Shown here in pieces: positions 49,279 through 62,486 of a stretch of 64,000 nt of DNA; position 1 is the first letter of the stretch, and the number at the start of each line of letters is the position of its first letter. The stretch lies in the NCBI GenBank assembly GCA_000469685.2, contig LS997564.1:34924151-34988150 (forward strand), in the 5' to 3' direction. Below the pieces are notes generated by a model. The model was not told the DNA's origin. It did not search any database and saw nothing but the letters and a program-made list of their open reading frames with translations. The translations under genes and the position numbers were made by a program. The stretch comes from Haemonchus contortus. Taxonomy: Eukaryota; Nematoda; Chromadorea; Rhabditida; Trichostrongylidae.

Positions 49279-51111
49279 CTTATGTTTGTGTTACCGTACT
49301 AATGATGCGGCCTATTTCACGTCTCTTCTTTAGTCTTTCGAATCTTTTGCTCATTAGTTGACACCTTGATGCGAATACTTACCTGATACGCTGCATGCTG
49401 TCATGTGGCAAAAAATTTCATTGGGTTTTTCTCAGTGGCTCATTATTTCAGCTCATGACAACTTGGCTTTTTCTCGGTTCCGCCGTCCTTTCTCACTTGG
49501 AGGGGTTTTGTTACTGATGGAAGTATATCTGACCATATTTCCCTGCGATGATTAGGAACTCAGGAGGAATTTAGCTTACAATCAGAAAGGATAGGAGTTC
49601 AAATGAGATCTGGAGAGATGAGCTTAGGCTGTCGTCTAATCAAAATGTTGAGTAGTTCGGAGAGGCATTTGTCTTCGGGGAGAAAATTAGATGAACAAAA
49701 AAACAGTATCCGTTTTGGTGATGAAGGAAGGGCTCTACCAGTGGTACAAGCATCAAACTTACTTCGACGGTTACAGTAAGAGCAGGTGGCAAGATATTGT
49801 TGTCCATGTAAGAGAGAAAGATTTGAAGGCTTCGAAGAAAGTGTGCCCTTCATGGCCTGTCACATTATGTGCGAATCTAAGCACGCTCTTTCAGAAAGGG
49901 AGTTCAACCCCGCCCTCCCATTGCACAACGCTATTTTCCGACATGAATAAACTGTGGAAGAATAGGCATCTTCGAGAGAACCAAGAAGGACATTCTTTCA
50001 AAACTTTTAGCCCAATTTCCCATTCCACTTCAAACATTCTTAGCCATTGCAAGTGTGTGGTTTTCAACATTTTTTTGCTACCTCTTCATTTGGTGTAAGT
50101 GCAGTATGCTAGGCGGCGCATAATGGCTCCCTCGCCTCAGGCTGGTTCTCGCCATTTTTCTCTTTTCAACCCCAACAATGTTCGAGAAGCATCCTCTTGC
50201 TTTAAGCATCTCCCTCGAGTTGTTGTTCTTCACTCAAAGAGCCGGATATAAGACCTCATTCAGCCTTCTATTGGGCTGTACTCTTCCCTCTTTGGTCCAT
50301 CTCTCTTATCTGTCCTAGGCCCTCATCGTGGCCTCTCTTAAGCTGTTCAGCTAAATCTGGGTGCAGCTGACTGGCATATCCGGACTTGCTTTGCAAGATA
50401 TTTTCTTCGTTGTTTAATTTTCTCTCCTCTTCAAGCGAGCACTTACGACGAATCGCCTGAAAAAAAGGCTGCTGCACATGTGGCTTGGATGTGTCATTAG
50501 GTCAGTTTTTCGTGCGAACTGCTGAATTGATGTAAGGTACACATGAAAGCCTCTGGCTAGGCCTTCACAAAAGTCTGAAGCAATGACGTTGATCGGTCCT
50601 TTTTCGGGAATCTATTTGCCCTCACGTACTTACCCATCTAGTTACCGGTAGTTATGGGGAAAATGGACTGAGCGTGGTGTTTTCTCCCGGAAATCATCGG
50701 AAGTGTGTATTATCAAAAGGTCTCCGGGGATATAAACTGTGATGAGATGAAAACTGCACCCATTAACTTTTCAATGTAGCGTTAAAAATCCATCGCTCTC
50801 TATGGACCTCAGCAGCTCTGAATTTTCATAATTTATGGTAAATTGTTCATTTTAATGGGCCTGCACTACCCTTGACAAAAAAGTGCAGCTTGTTCTTACG
50901 AACAATTACGGCTATTTCGCCGTTATTTCCCATCTCTGTGCCCATCGAGGGGCCTTTTTCGGGCTGCACGAACATGCTCATTTCGTGTGGTTCTGAGAAA
51001 TTCTAAAGCAGCTATTCCGTTATCTCGACTCCTCCCTTTTTTTAAAGATACCATCGATTGGGCTTTATCAGAAAATTTCCTCCCACACTAATGGTTTCGT
51101 GGTGTGTGTCT
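49279..51111. other. Gene-poor tail, segment 3
   Basis: No recognised gene. The 135-codon ORF at 49691-50098 has no known motif and no supporting exons. Confidence 0.4.
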
Positions 51112-51428
51112 GGGGAGACGGGCAGTAGGAACGGTTTTTGTAATCGAATCGCCGCACGCGGCTGTCGCAGAACATTCGTTCACCGTTATTACACCTCTGG
51201 AGTTCTTCATACAGCTCAATCGATATGGTATCCTTATTTCAGGCATGATCCTACTGATAGTTCCTTTGTTCCTGTATTTCTTACTTGCTGCTGCAATCCT
51301 TCGCACGCGGCGTCGCTTTCGCCGCGACGCGACGATTTCGTTTCGTTTCTTTTTTCGTTCGTTTCTACTGCGCCACACCCGTGTGACTGATATGCGCGTC
51401 GCGACGCAAACGCAACGCAATCGTTAGT
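51112..51428. mobile_element. MITE family H copy 1 (decayed)
   Basis: It aligns over about 280 bp with the inverted copy at 56275-56531. Shared blocks are CCGCACGCGGCTGTCGC and ATACAGCTCAATCGATATG. The ends (GGGGAGACGGGCAG... and ...CGTTAGTCACGCCC) are partly inverse. It holds an open frame encoding a hydrophobic segment followed by an Arg-rich tail. No target duplication was found for this copy. Confidence 0.6.
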
Positions 51429-54400
51429 CACGCCCTGCTAGATCACTGCGACTGGAATGGTTCGAAGACAAATTTAGAATGGAAGATTCTGGAGGAAATG
51501 TACTGAAACGAAACTGATGCTATCTGAATGGCGATGCGTAGCGTCATGGCTCTGAGCCATAGGGATTCAAGTTAGACCTTCTTCCGTGGAACTCCCATTG
51601 AGGGACAAGAAATCCAACCTGTTCCGCATTATTCGCCGTTACTAAACTGTTTTTTGCTGCGACAACACAAGATGTCCCTTCTCTTATGGCCAAAGTGCTT
51701 TTACCGTCGGTGATCCTTCAGAACCAATGCGATCCAGAATCGCCCCTTCAAGAGGGTCGAGATGAACAACCTTTATTGATTCAGGGGCTGGCAATTAGCC
51801 AAGATTGTTATCGGCTATTTGCAGTAGTCAGCAATGTTGACTGTGGTGACCGTTTACCGCAATGAAGCAGTTATCATTGATAAGAAGATTATACTCCTGT
51901 CTCCTTCACCGCTTCGGTCTTATTTTTCAGAGAATTGACTTTGTTTGTGTCGTAGTTGTTCCCGTTTAGGAAGTTAACAGTTTTAATGAGAGTTATTGAT
52001 CTATTGATTAGTAATATTTGAATTATTTCAAGTCATCATCATATTTGAATATTTGTTTGTTCATCCGATGCGCTATGTAAAACAATTGTTAGAAAATTTC
52101 GCAAGTACGAAATATAAACAGGGATAGAAAATAGTATGTAAGAAGTATGCAAAGCAAGTATGTAAGAAGTATGCAAAGCAAGTATGTAAGAAGTTAGTAG
52201 TGCAGGCTTTCAGAAAAATGTAACTCTCTGCTTCTAATGTGATGGTTGAGGCTATTCCTGAAGGGAAGGGTAGAGAGAGTAAGTAAAAACGTTCATCGAT
52301 CCTCTCAGCCGTTATATTGTGTGTGAGCCTCAGCAGAATGCACCTTTCGTTTCTCATTGGAATAAAAAGGATCCACGTTTTCAAGAATGTTAGCCTCAGT
52401 CTCCTCTCTAATCGGTTTCTCACTCTTCCAGTTAAAAGCCGACAGAAAACTTCCAATCCTGTATAGTTCCTTTTCGGATATCCTAGCCTCTGTACTGCGC
52501 TCCCTTATACTTTATTATTCATTTGTTGGATGCTGAACTTTGATGTTTCTCAAAATACTTTATTCTTAGTAAGCCCTAGCTACGCTCTTGGCATCACGAC
52601 TTCTTCACAGCCCTGCGCCCGTTTCGAACGGGTCATCACCTAAACGAAAGTTTCTCCCCACTCCAAACATACTTTTTGCAAGCTCCTCCCAGCACTGGAT
52701 ATGGTCTGAAGACCCGCCTCTCCCAACGCAGGTAGCCATTTCCCTTTCTGCATTCCCACATGTGTGAAGCTGACTGACGTCTTCAGTGAAGATCCCGGAC
52801 GATTAATTGGTAAGGCTTCACCAACAAGGGTAACGCGATAGCCCTGATGTGATTTCCCCCCACCCATCATCGTTGGTGACTTATTAGGAGCCATATTAGG
52901 CCCAACTTTTGAAGAACCCTAGGTGGGGCCGACAGAGGGGGGGGGGGCGGTTTTCACATCAGTCAGGCAAGTACAATCGTTAAAGACCCGATTTATGCGC
53001 TGTTTGAGTGGTCCGTAGGTCTTTGAATCCGAGGGTCCCTTCAATCACGAATTTTTTTGGCTCCTTGATTGGAGTTATAGTAAAAGTTCATCATGTGAGA
53101 AGGGTCTTATAATGGTGGGAAGGATAAGAAGCTATAATTATTGTCAGGCAAGTAGTTAATAGAGCATCAGAGTTTTGGAGAAATGTGGCCAACATTCTTT
53201 GAGAATGACTCAACTCCGGGAGGGCCCGGGCTTGGTAAGAAGGAAAAGACAATACCGATACGTTTTTTGATGCTTTCATCTCTCACACTGATGAGCGTGG
53301 CGCATCTTCCCATTCCATCTTCTATGGTCCTGCAAAACGAAGGTAATAGGTCTGCTGTATTCGTTGGTAATCAAGTAGGACATCGTCTACCGGGAATTCC
53401 TGAAGGTAAGAGGTGCACTTTGATAAATTCGATTGATAACCTGATTGTTTTTTGGCTTTTATATGTAAATGGGCAATTGCAGCCATGTAAATGCTATTCC
53501 CACTATTGCCTTTAACCATATAGCCCTTTGAACTTTGATGCAAAATTAATATCCTCATTTATCAACTTCAATGTCTCTGTGTGCTTCGTCGCCTGTTCCA
53601 TGTCATTTTCTATCACCTCGTTCATGATTTTCGTCCGAGTTTTGCTATTTTTCGGTTTCCGATTTCCGCTATTTCAGGCCAACTTTTTGCCGGTTGTCGA
53701 TTTATTTTGATACTGAAGCCCTTGATCGTTTGTATCGTTGACCATCCTCGTTCATACGCTTAGTGCTTGCCAAACAGAGGTGTGTCTTTCTTGATTTTTC
53801 GAACGCAGGCATTACCAGAGTACAATGATGATTCATTGGATTTCGTTTTTTCAGTGTTGCTATCGTTGTTCTCATCCTTTGTATCCATCATTCTTTTTTT
53901 TCTGGTACTTATCTTTCTTTCTCTTGGTAGTGCCGAAATTGGAACACTCACAGTCGCTGTCTTGAAAAAACTGAGAGCTTTCATTGTGAATCGAAAAGGA
54001 ATTGCCCATTCGGGCTGTCCTCGAGAGTATAGCGGGCCAAGATTTGGCTGGAAACTCGGCCGTAGTCCGTGATCTTTCTATGCTTTTTTACTTGTCACTG
54101 TCTCTCTCACTCTGCCTCTCTTATGAATCTCTGTGATTCCTCACTCTCTCTCTTCCTACCCAGATTTTTGATTTTTTTGAATTTTAAAAATTCAGTGATG
54201 AAATTTTCTCATCTCTCGGCAATCATCCATAGGTGACCCATGCTTCGAACCTTTTAAAACTGAATTTTATAATGTTTTTTTTCTCAAAATCAGGAAGGTC
54301 ATTAATACAGTTTGTAAGGGAAGGGGAACGGTCGATAGTAGGAAAAGGGCAATTTTGTAAGAAGGTGTGGGCAAGGCCTTCATATCCCCCTAAAGTACAA

Positions 54401-54721
54401 TCGTAAAAGGTAGCGGCGACATGAAAAATAACCCATTTGGGATGTTGTCGCGAAAGGCTGAGGACTCTGATTGTGAGAGAACAACGAAGAATGTCGTAAA
54501 GGCGAGCAAATTTGTTCGACTTACACCACTGGGCTGGTATTTTATTAGTATTTTTCCATTGTATCCAATTATCTCAACGAGCTGTCATTTGATTTTATGG
54601 CAAAAGCTCTTTACACTGCCGACTTGTCCGCTTTTCTCGGTTTTTCTTGTCAGTCCTTTCTATATTTAGGGAGTAATTATGAAGTACGTGGTGTTGAACA
54701 ATCTGTCTGAGGAATACGCCA
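51429..54721. other. Gene-poor tail, segment 4
   Basis: No recognised gene. ORFs up to 127 codons (52073-52456 minus, made partly by a tandem repeat) have no known motif. An 11-12-bp G run lies near 52937. T-rich sequence dominates 53500-54300. Confidence 0.4.
52133..52198. repeat. 24-bp tandem repeat, 2.7 copies
   Basis: The unit AGTATGTAAGAAGTATGCAA plus AGCA is repeated at 52133, 52157 and 52181; the last copy is partial. Confidence 0.85.
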
Positions 54722-54905
54722 TTGCATTCAATTTCCATTCAGAATCGTAGTAGCGTTTTGAATGCGTACATGGCCTATACAATGTCTTGCGGTGACCAGC
54801 CGATGTGGAACTCTGGGCTTTCATCCCCTCAGACGAGTCTGGTAGCCGACCCTGGGCCATGTGAGTGTGATAATGCGCCACTTGCAACTACACCATCTCT
54901 GCTTT
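54722..54905 (-). mobile_element. Decayed SINE copy (antisense)
   Basis: It matches the reverse complement of the 9271-9570 SINE: GTAGTAGCGTTTTGAATGCG, CAGACGAGTCTGGTA, and the tRNA-head remnant GAGTGTGATAATGCGCCACTTG. The central part is deleted. Confidence 0.65.
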
Positions 54906-55924
54906 TCTCCATCTGAAGTTGAAAATTGCCACCCCTTGTGAAAGTTTTAATTAATCATCGTGCGAGGGAATATGAGAAGGTGGTGACACAGAAGCAAATG
55001 ACGTCGCTCAGCAAACATGGCCTATAGATCGAGTCCTGAATTACTTTTTGCTTGGGTCATGTTTTTTGAACCTGTTATATCACCCTATTTGGAATCCGGG
55101 ATCGATGCTGATCCAGCCGGGTTAGGGGAGAACTACTGGAATTTGCTTCACTCATGCTCAATCCTCATTATGCTTTCGATTGCTAGTAATAATGAGTGAA
55201 AAAAGGTGCGTAGGCATCCCGGATGCAATATAATCGGGTCTGAGGATTGTCATATTCTTAATGCAGTGTCCTACTTCGACGATATTCTCAGAAAACGTCT
55301 CTAAGTCATCGAGCTGTCGAATTTCTCGACGCTTAATTATTTTTTCGAGTGCTTCTAAATGAGCCTACTAGGCTATTCCAAAACACTACGTTCTTCTCGC
55401 TCCTGGAGGGTGTATCTTTACTATCGATTCTGTTTCCTTAGCTTGTATTTTTCCTCCACTTCTCCTTTTTTTTCCTAGCTTTCGTGGCTCGATTGGCTTT
55501 ATTAGCTTACATTGTTTGCGCAGATGAGCTTTCGGCTGAATTGATTAGTGGTCTTTTTCTGCGTTCCATAAATGAATGCGCGACTTCTGGAACAACTCCA
55601 GCCTAGATGACGTCATATCAGATATAAATTCCCTGTCTGGCATGCGCTGTTAGCCGGCAAACTCATTAATGGTGTTTTTCTTTGCTGATTCTTTGGCTCT
55701 CCAATACGAGCATCCTTCGATTACCTCGAAACCGAAAAAGTTCGAAGGGGAGATTCTCGGATACGGGTCACAATGTTTTTATTCACCGAGTAATCTGGTA
55801 CTAAACAGCGCACCCAATCGAATGAATCCGAAATATTGAAATTTGATGACATGGAATATTAGTAGAGGAAGAAAGTTTTCAGGTCTTAATCAACAGCGTT
55901 TAAAGGATTCCCCACCGCATTTGA

Positions 55925-56085
55925 CTTTCATTCAAAATCGTAGTGGCGTTTAGAATGCGTATGCGGCTTATAAATGACTTGGGGTGGCCAGCCGATGTTC
56001 AAGTCAGTGCTTTGATATTCCGATACGAGTCCGGTATAAGTGAACTACTCCGGAGGGATGGAGGGCTTAGTCGGATACCGATGCC
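55925..56085 (-). mobile_element. Decayed SINE copy (antisense)
   Basis: Body segments GTAGTGGCGTTTAGAATGCG, GTGGCCAGCCGATGTTCAAG and CTCCGGAGGGATGGAGGGCTT align with the reverse complement of the SINE at 9271. The tRNA head is not visible. Confidence 0.65.
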
Positions 56086-56274
56086 TGTCCTTTTAATATT
56101 TCAGAAAAAAAGGGAGGTTAATCCGATTGGAAATTTGAAGAGCTTACCACCCGCTCTTAATAGCGGGACCATTTGCCACCTCCTCAAACTTACCTCTTCA
56201 AAGCGTATCTATGAAATAACGGAGGACGGACGAAAGAAGAAAAGAATTTGGTGCGCCCACTCATCCGGGGTTCA

Positions 56275-56531
56275 GGGGTGTGGTGCGTTAGGAACGAATG
56301 GTCGCGTCGCGATGATAGGGGCGTCGCGCGCGAAGGAATGTAGCAGGATGCAGCGGTAGGTAAGAAATACAAGAACAAAAGTACTAATAGTAGAATTATG
56401 TATAAAATAATGATCGCATATCGATTGAGCTGTATGGAGAACGCTAGAGCTGTAATAAAGGCGATTGAGTGGTCCGCGACAGCCGCGTGCGGCAAATCGA
56501 TTACCCGAAATCGTTCCTAACGCCCGTCTCC
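56275..56531. mobile_element. MITE family H copy 2 with direct repeats
   Basis: A 257-bp element with inverted ends GTGCGTTAGGAACG and CGTTCCTAACGC. It is flanked by CGGGGTTCA (56266-56274 and 56532-56540; the repeat extends to 11 bp). The 9-bp duplication again fits a Mutator-like MITE. Its minus strand encodes the same hydrophobic segment as copy 1 at 51112. Confidence 0.7.
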
Positions 56532-57334
56532 CGGGGTTCAGCATTTTGTAACGTAAATATTGCTAACTTGTCCTAAAACTCACTCAGGAACCATATTGGG
56601 AAGCTATTTTTGTGAATCCTTCTCTTCTTCCTTTGTGTCATCTTTTCCTTCTCTGTAGGTTTGGAAACCTTCACGTGCCCCTCCGCTCAAAACATCTTCT
56701 GGTATGACCTATTTTGTGAAGTGCTTTTTTGCAAGATCTTTTAAAACGATGTGGGTTCGGGTCAGACTGACACCTCGAATGGTCGGCTCTACTTATATAC
56801 CAGTACAAAGGTAGATGTGGAGGTTGAGGCTCACCCACTAACCTCGTTCGGCGGCTAGTTCTTCACATAAATTGCCCCTCTTCTGCATGTTTTTTCAAGG
56901 AACATTAATGCAAGGCAATACCTCGCAGTTGGATGAATGCCATTCAAACTATTGTATATCCCACTTTCATTAATCTGCCGGAATTTTCGAGAACAGTCTC
57001 CATCCAACCCTTATTCTAAGCTCCATCGTTGAGTTTTCATATTCGATGCTTTCATGAGATAGGTTTTGATTGGATAGGGTAAGCTCTTTAACACCGATTC
57101 GCCAGTCTCTGCACCAATGGAAAGGTCTACCCTGAAAATTAATCTCTTCATTGTTTTCGAAGATCAGAGGTTCAGTGTCGGGAGACGAAGGCAATATTCG
57201 GTCTTGTAGGTCGTCAATATTTTAATTGTAATGATCTAGAATCTTCCTAAAAATTGGCCCTACTGTGGAATTGATTTTCTGCTCCTAGACTGCTTATTTT
57301 GATGGTTTTTGCTTTTCTGGGTACTAAAAAGGAT

Positions 57335-57438
57335 TTTTTTCTGAGAATAATCATTCCTTTCCGAAATTCTCCCTATTTGGAGTTAAACAGCGTAAAATAA
57401 GAAGAATTCTTAAAAAGACTGATTATTCTCAGAAAAAA
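57335..57438. repeat. 104-bp element with 19-bp perfect inverted ends
   Basis: TTTTTTCTGAGAATAATCA (57335-57353) is the exact inverse of 57420-57438. The interior shows no coding content. Confidence 0.6.
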
Positions 57439-57627
57439 TAGTTCCCTATTTTCGTGACGCGTGCGTATGGGAAGTTTCGAGCATACGGGAGACGCCTAGC
57501 TTAGAAGCCTACCCGAGTCCCCCAACAGGTCCCCGTTTCCCACCGCTGTAGATATTAGGCAATTAATTTTCTAAACATTCCTTAATCCGCTTCATTTTCG
57601 GCTCAGTATACCCATTCCCACACACGC

Positions 57628-57790
57628 GGTTTCCATTCAGAATCGTGATGATGTTTGTGTTCGACCTGTGCTGTGACTATGGGGGATAACCAGGCATAGA
57701 TCAATGCTCCTGTCCTCCAGGAAGGTCTTTGTACTGATTGAGCGACTTCGGAGAAATGGGAGAAAAGATTGGTCGGATGTTTAGATCAAG
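57628..57790 (-). mobile_element. Decayed SINE copy (antisense)
   Basis: It has the antisense order of landmarks seen in the other copies: TTTCCATTCAGAATCGTGAT, ATCAATGCTCCTGTCCTCC, CTTCGGAGAAATGGGAGAAAAG. It is heavily diverged. Confidence 0.5.
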
Positions 57791-59864
57791 ATGCTTGATC
57801 CCGGGACTGTTCCCATGATGGCGTCATCGTTTGGCATTAAACCATCTTCTGTAGATGGCATAATGAAAGGCATGAATAAAGTAGTTTAGTTTCGTGAATT
57901 CAGAAAGTATGAGCCATACATGTTGAATGAGAGGCTACTTTCGAAACTTCTAACGATTGCAGAGGTTCCTATCAACTGCCATGATGATACCGAAATTGAC
58001 CCTTTTTGGATTGAGCCTGCAGTACTCTTGGTCCTGTTTGTTCCAATTTTTGAATTGTTCCCTAATTTACCCTTGCTTTTCACGCCTTCCCTGTGCCCTG
58101 CGAGGAATCCTTCGTGATGGAGGATCACAGCGAAAAGTCCCTCGAGTTGGAGGAAAACAGCTCACGGTGTGATTCATTGTTAGTTCAGAGCTTCGGTAGT
58201 AAATATTGCGGTAGTGAGTCACACGTTTGAATTGTAATTTATTATTGCCATATATGGACACATCTAGGAGAAATCTTTATGATCTTTGCTATTTCACTGT
58301 CTAAAATAAGGTAGAATACTTCCTGATCTTAAGAGGTTCGATGATTCTCATTGATCTCGCCTGTCCTTTATGACGCCTTTATCTCACTTGAGGGGCTGCT
58401 ACCGTACTTTAGCTCATCATCTAACCAAAATGTCCTTTTTTAGTTGTTCCCTCCCCCTCCACCTCGCTTTCTTGAATCGAACCATTTGTCAAAACGAGGC
58501 TCTTCATATTGTTTCCATGACTGCCAGTTTTTTGAGACCTTTTTGTCATTGCCATCTGGGCTACCGTGTTTGATTGACTTCAAACAGCGACGATCCTTTA
58601 TATATGAGCTAGTCCCGGATCAATCAGTGCTGTAAACCATCAATGGGGTGTAAAATAGGGTAGGAAGTCATAAGGGGGAGAATGTGTAAGTCGTGAAGGA
58701 AAACCAGCTGGCCCTGGGTTCTAACCAACTGGACTATGAGCTTTTCTTTCAGATGAACTTATTTAGAAGACTTACCTAGAAGTTCAAGATGAAATCCGTG
58801 GCGCATCTCTGGCTCGGGCTGGATCTTGAACAACTGGCTTGGGAAATAACTGGTACCAGTTACTCTTATGATCTTCCAAGTTCTAATTAATAGTAAATGC
58901 TCCTACGTCTCGGACTTCATTCATCTGTGATGTGTTCCATGCGATATTTGTCTCCATCAGACACAAACTAGAGTGCAAAGGTCTCATTGGTATTCTATAC
59001 GGGCGCTCTTCATTTATTCCGAACATCCATCTCCGACATCAGGAGTCTTTCTCGCGTAGTTTGATACCAGAAAAAAAACGCACTTTCTTTGTTCCTTGCT
59101 AGCGGGTGGCCCAGTTGGGTAGTCTGTGTCATAAGGCGACACAAGCGTATTTATTCGTTTGCGTTCTCACTCTTTCACTGTTTGCTTATTCTGATTATTC
59201 CGGCCATACGTAGACATTTTAAATGCTATTTCAATAGGATGAACCATACAAAATGTGTACATCCGTTACTGTAATATACTGCACAAAATGTTCCCATTGG
59301 CTGGAACTCACAATTAGGGTAGTTCTTGTGATCGGGTCCCCTCGTATATAGACAAATGAACATTTTAACCCCCAGTTTTACCTGATCTTTTGAAGGGCTA
59401 GGTGGTGACTGAAACTAGCCTGGACCTACAATGCGATAAAGAAAGAGATCTTGAACTTTCCTGCGACTTTTTCCTTTCCCCTTATGGCCCTTTCCTTTCA
59501 TCAGCATGACGCATTCTATGGGAACTCATCTATGATGCACATTTGTCATTGATATCTACGGAAAGTCAAATTTCGAGCCCGTAAAAGCTGTGCAAATAAA
59601 GCACGATTTTTTCCGATCACCTTTGATTCTGCTGTTTTTGCCTTTCAATGAAATGGTCTTGGGCTGAATCACACGAAAGTCTCTATTTTTTTCCAGGCCT
59701 GGGGAGGAACGACATTTGATTGCTGATTTCATGCCTTCATTCTCGAACTTCTAAGAATAGAAGAGTCTTGATTTCATACAGAATCTGTGAAAGTGTAATT
59801 CAATCTTTCCCAATCAAGGACAAAGGGGACATTATTCGAGGCATTGATGAACCTCATTTTTGGA
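57791..59864. other. Gene-poor tail, segment 5
   Basis: No recognised gene. Short ORFs below 85 codons only. Confidence 0.4.
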
Positions 59865-60090
59865 ACGCATCCACGCATTTGCCTTCTTTTCAAAGTCGAG
59901 GTGACTTGAGCGCGTATATGGCCTGTGACTAACAACTAGCGCTGCTGCTCTCCCTGGCGAGTCTAGTGCCAAGTAACTGACCTGGAGGGTGAGGGCTGGA
60001 TTGATCTGAACAGATATCAATCAGGGATTTGGGTCTAAGCCAAGCGTGCGGTAGTGCGCCGCTCGCCTCTTCACCTTCCTTTTTTGCCTT
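59865..60090 (-). mobile_element. Decayed SINE copy (antisense)
   Basis: Landmarks are GAGCGCGTATATGGCCTGTGA, CTGGCGAGTCTAGTGCCAA, and the tRNA-head remnant AAGCGTGCGGTAGTGCGCCG at the 3' side. These are in the order expected for the reverse complement of the 9271 SINE. Confidence 0.6.
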
Positions 60091-61999
60091 AATATTGCCT
60101 GGTTTTCCTTTTGGGAATCGCTTCGCACTCACGACAGGAATGTAGTCAAGCGACTGGTGAACGGCTTGTTTTATCGTTCATTGACCGATGATATCCTTAT
60201 CAGTCATAAGATCTCTGTTTGATGTGGGCCCATAAAAGAGTTGGCCGGAGGAGGTCAGGCAATGTCCCGAGTATCAATATGTCGTTACTGGGAACCATTA
60301 GGGGATAGGCCGCGAACTGAGAGGAAAATAGTTGGATTGACGGTAAAGAATGGAGCCATTTTTCGGCTAAGACTGAAAGCTGAATTCAAAAAGGGCTCGT
60401 TTTTGGGTGCCCCACTTTCTCACTGGGAAGTGCCAAATGCATCCGTACCGATGTTCCCACGAAAAGAATAGGCTAATCCTGCATGGTGTTCGCCTATAGC
60501 TGGAAACCTGTTTGAAGTGTAAAAACCCTTTTAGCCCGAGTGGCTGTTCAAATGCGCTTTAGTTAAAATCGATATCCTACATCGGTAGGTAACCTATCCC
60601 CATTTTCTGGTGATACCCGTAATCGTTATTACATCGGCAGTCCTGTATTTACTTCGGACTGTAAACTCACCTTTCCAACCTTCCTGGTTTCATACTAGGC
60701 TCTGCAACTGAAGCAGAAAATAAGCAAATAACTTGACTTGACAATGGTCATCCTTTTTGTGGATTGAGCCATGAATTTCGGTCCTATTGAAATCGTTGTG
60801 ATTTTTGGATAGGATAATGCTCTTTGCTCCCGAATGAGTTTACTTTTAGAAATCGTGACCAATGGGAAAGTGATTAATTTGTCGGCTTGTGCGGGATTCC
60901 GTCGGGGATTTGATCTCTGGAGTAATGGTGGCAGCAAGAGCGGCCAGTCTCTCGCATTCAGTAGGCGAGTTTGTTCAAGAATCTTCCCATTGAAGGTCTA
61001 ATCCTTCAAAGTTGATGTCATTATGTAATTCAATCTATCGAAATTTGATATGTCACCAAAACTGATTGAGGAGCCTACGCAATTTTTGAGAATGAAGTTT
61101 TGTGGGCGGGACCGTGACATTCTTTATTTAATTTCGACCAGTTTCGCTGAGTCTCTCCCTCATTCATGGCTTTTCTTTTCGTCGTTCCTTTCCATTAAGT
61201 TCTTCGTCCGTTTGATTAATTCGTAGGGAATGGAAAACTGTTCTGTACTAATTTCTTATGTTGGTTACATCGGCCAATCGCTTCGGAGACCATAGACGAT
61301 GATCATTGAGCTCTTAGAATCTAATGGCTTTCCCATAAACAGCATAATTTGCTTTGTTCTCTTGCTCCCACAGTGAACTTGGAACGCTTCAACCAAATGA
61401 ACCTGGGAAATAAATCACAAACTCTGGAAAGAAACCCGCTAGGATAAGGGTAGATGATCCTGTTGGTGAATCCCATCATCGTCGTAAGGGTGATACAGGG
61501 TCCTCACTGGTAAAAATTTATTGGAATGCAGAGGTTTCCTATTAGAGCACGGAGGTATTTTGGGGAAAAGTCAAAAGATTTCACAGTCTTCCAGCAACGA
61601 AAATCTAACCTTATAGTCAATTTAATTGCCATCCTCACTGAGGTAAGGCTCGTCGGTTCAGATTTTGCCTCAGAAACCCCAGGACATAGTGGGAAGGCAT
61701 TCATTCGATTTGGTGGATATTACTGTGGTACCATGCGCATAGCAATGCCATGACAAACAGCGCCATTGTCCGCGTGCACACGGTCGGCTGAGTGACGGGG
61801 TGAATCGACTCGGCTAGCGAAAGGTAACTATACCTGTCATACCTGTATTGGTTCATTTAATTGCCACTCATCTTCGGAGGAGAGGGTGGTTCTTGACTAT
61901 CGATCAGCTCCTTCTTTCCTTTTGATTATTTTTTATCTAATTTCAATCTTCGCATTTCGTTACGTATTGTTGGTTGTCGTAGTTGTTGTTCAAACGTAG

Positions 62000-62276
62000 T
62001 AAATAAGTAAATAAATAGTCGAAACTAATTTTTAATTGAGTAGTCCTGAAAGAGTTAACATCAGGTGTTGAATAAGTGAATAAGTGAATAAAATTAGTCT
62101 TTCTCTGAATACTCGAGAAAGACTTCCATTAAGTATTGAATAAGTGAATGAAGAGTCGAGATTAGTGTTCAGCCAAATAGTCCAGAAAGGCTTACTTTTA
62201 GGCATTGAATAAGTAAATAAATGAATAAATAAACAATTCTTCAACTGAATAGTTTGAAAAGGCTTACATTGGGTGG
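62000..62276. repeat. Degenerate 70-bp tandem repeat
   Basis: About 3.5 diverged units of 68-72 bp, each with AGTCCAGAAAGGCTTACATT-like sequence followed by TTGAATAAGTGAATAA. Confidence 0.75.
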
Positions 62277-62438
62277 ATTTCAACCATCAGGCAAACGTGA
62301 CACTGAAATCCCATAGAGAAATCGCGTAGTATTGCATATTTCAAGTTATTTTTTGGGATTTCGACCCGCCCCTTTGATTATACCCACACTATTTCTGGTT
62401 CCCAGGTTCCCTCGTATGTGTAACGAACTGTGAATATC

Positions 62439-62486
62439 TCCCCCCCCCCTCGCTTACCTCCCTCCCTCCCTTCCACCCTCCCTCCT
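62439..62486. repeat. C-rich tract with G4 potential on the minus strand
   Basis: A run of about 11 C followed by CCTCCCTCCCTCCCTTCC and CCCTCCCTCC. The minus strand has repeated GGG blocks with 1-nt spacing. Confidence 0.65.

Noticed and set aside
51104..51427. Small membrane protein gene
   Set aside because: The frame belongs to a MITE with a second inverted copy at 56275. Kept only as a finding about the transposon.
52073..52456. 127-codon minus-strand ORF
   Set aside because: Its C-terminal part is the translated 24-bp tandem repeat and the rest is not recognisable.
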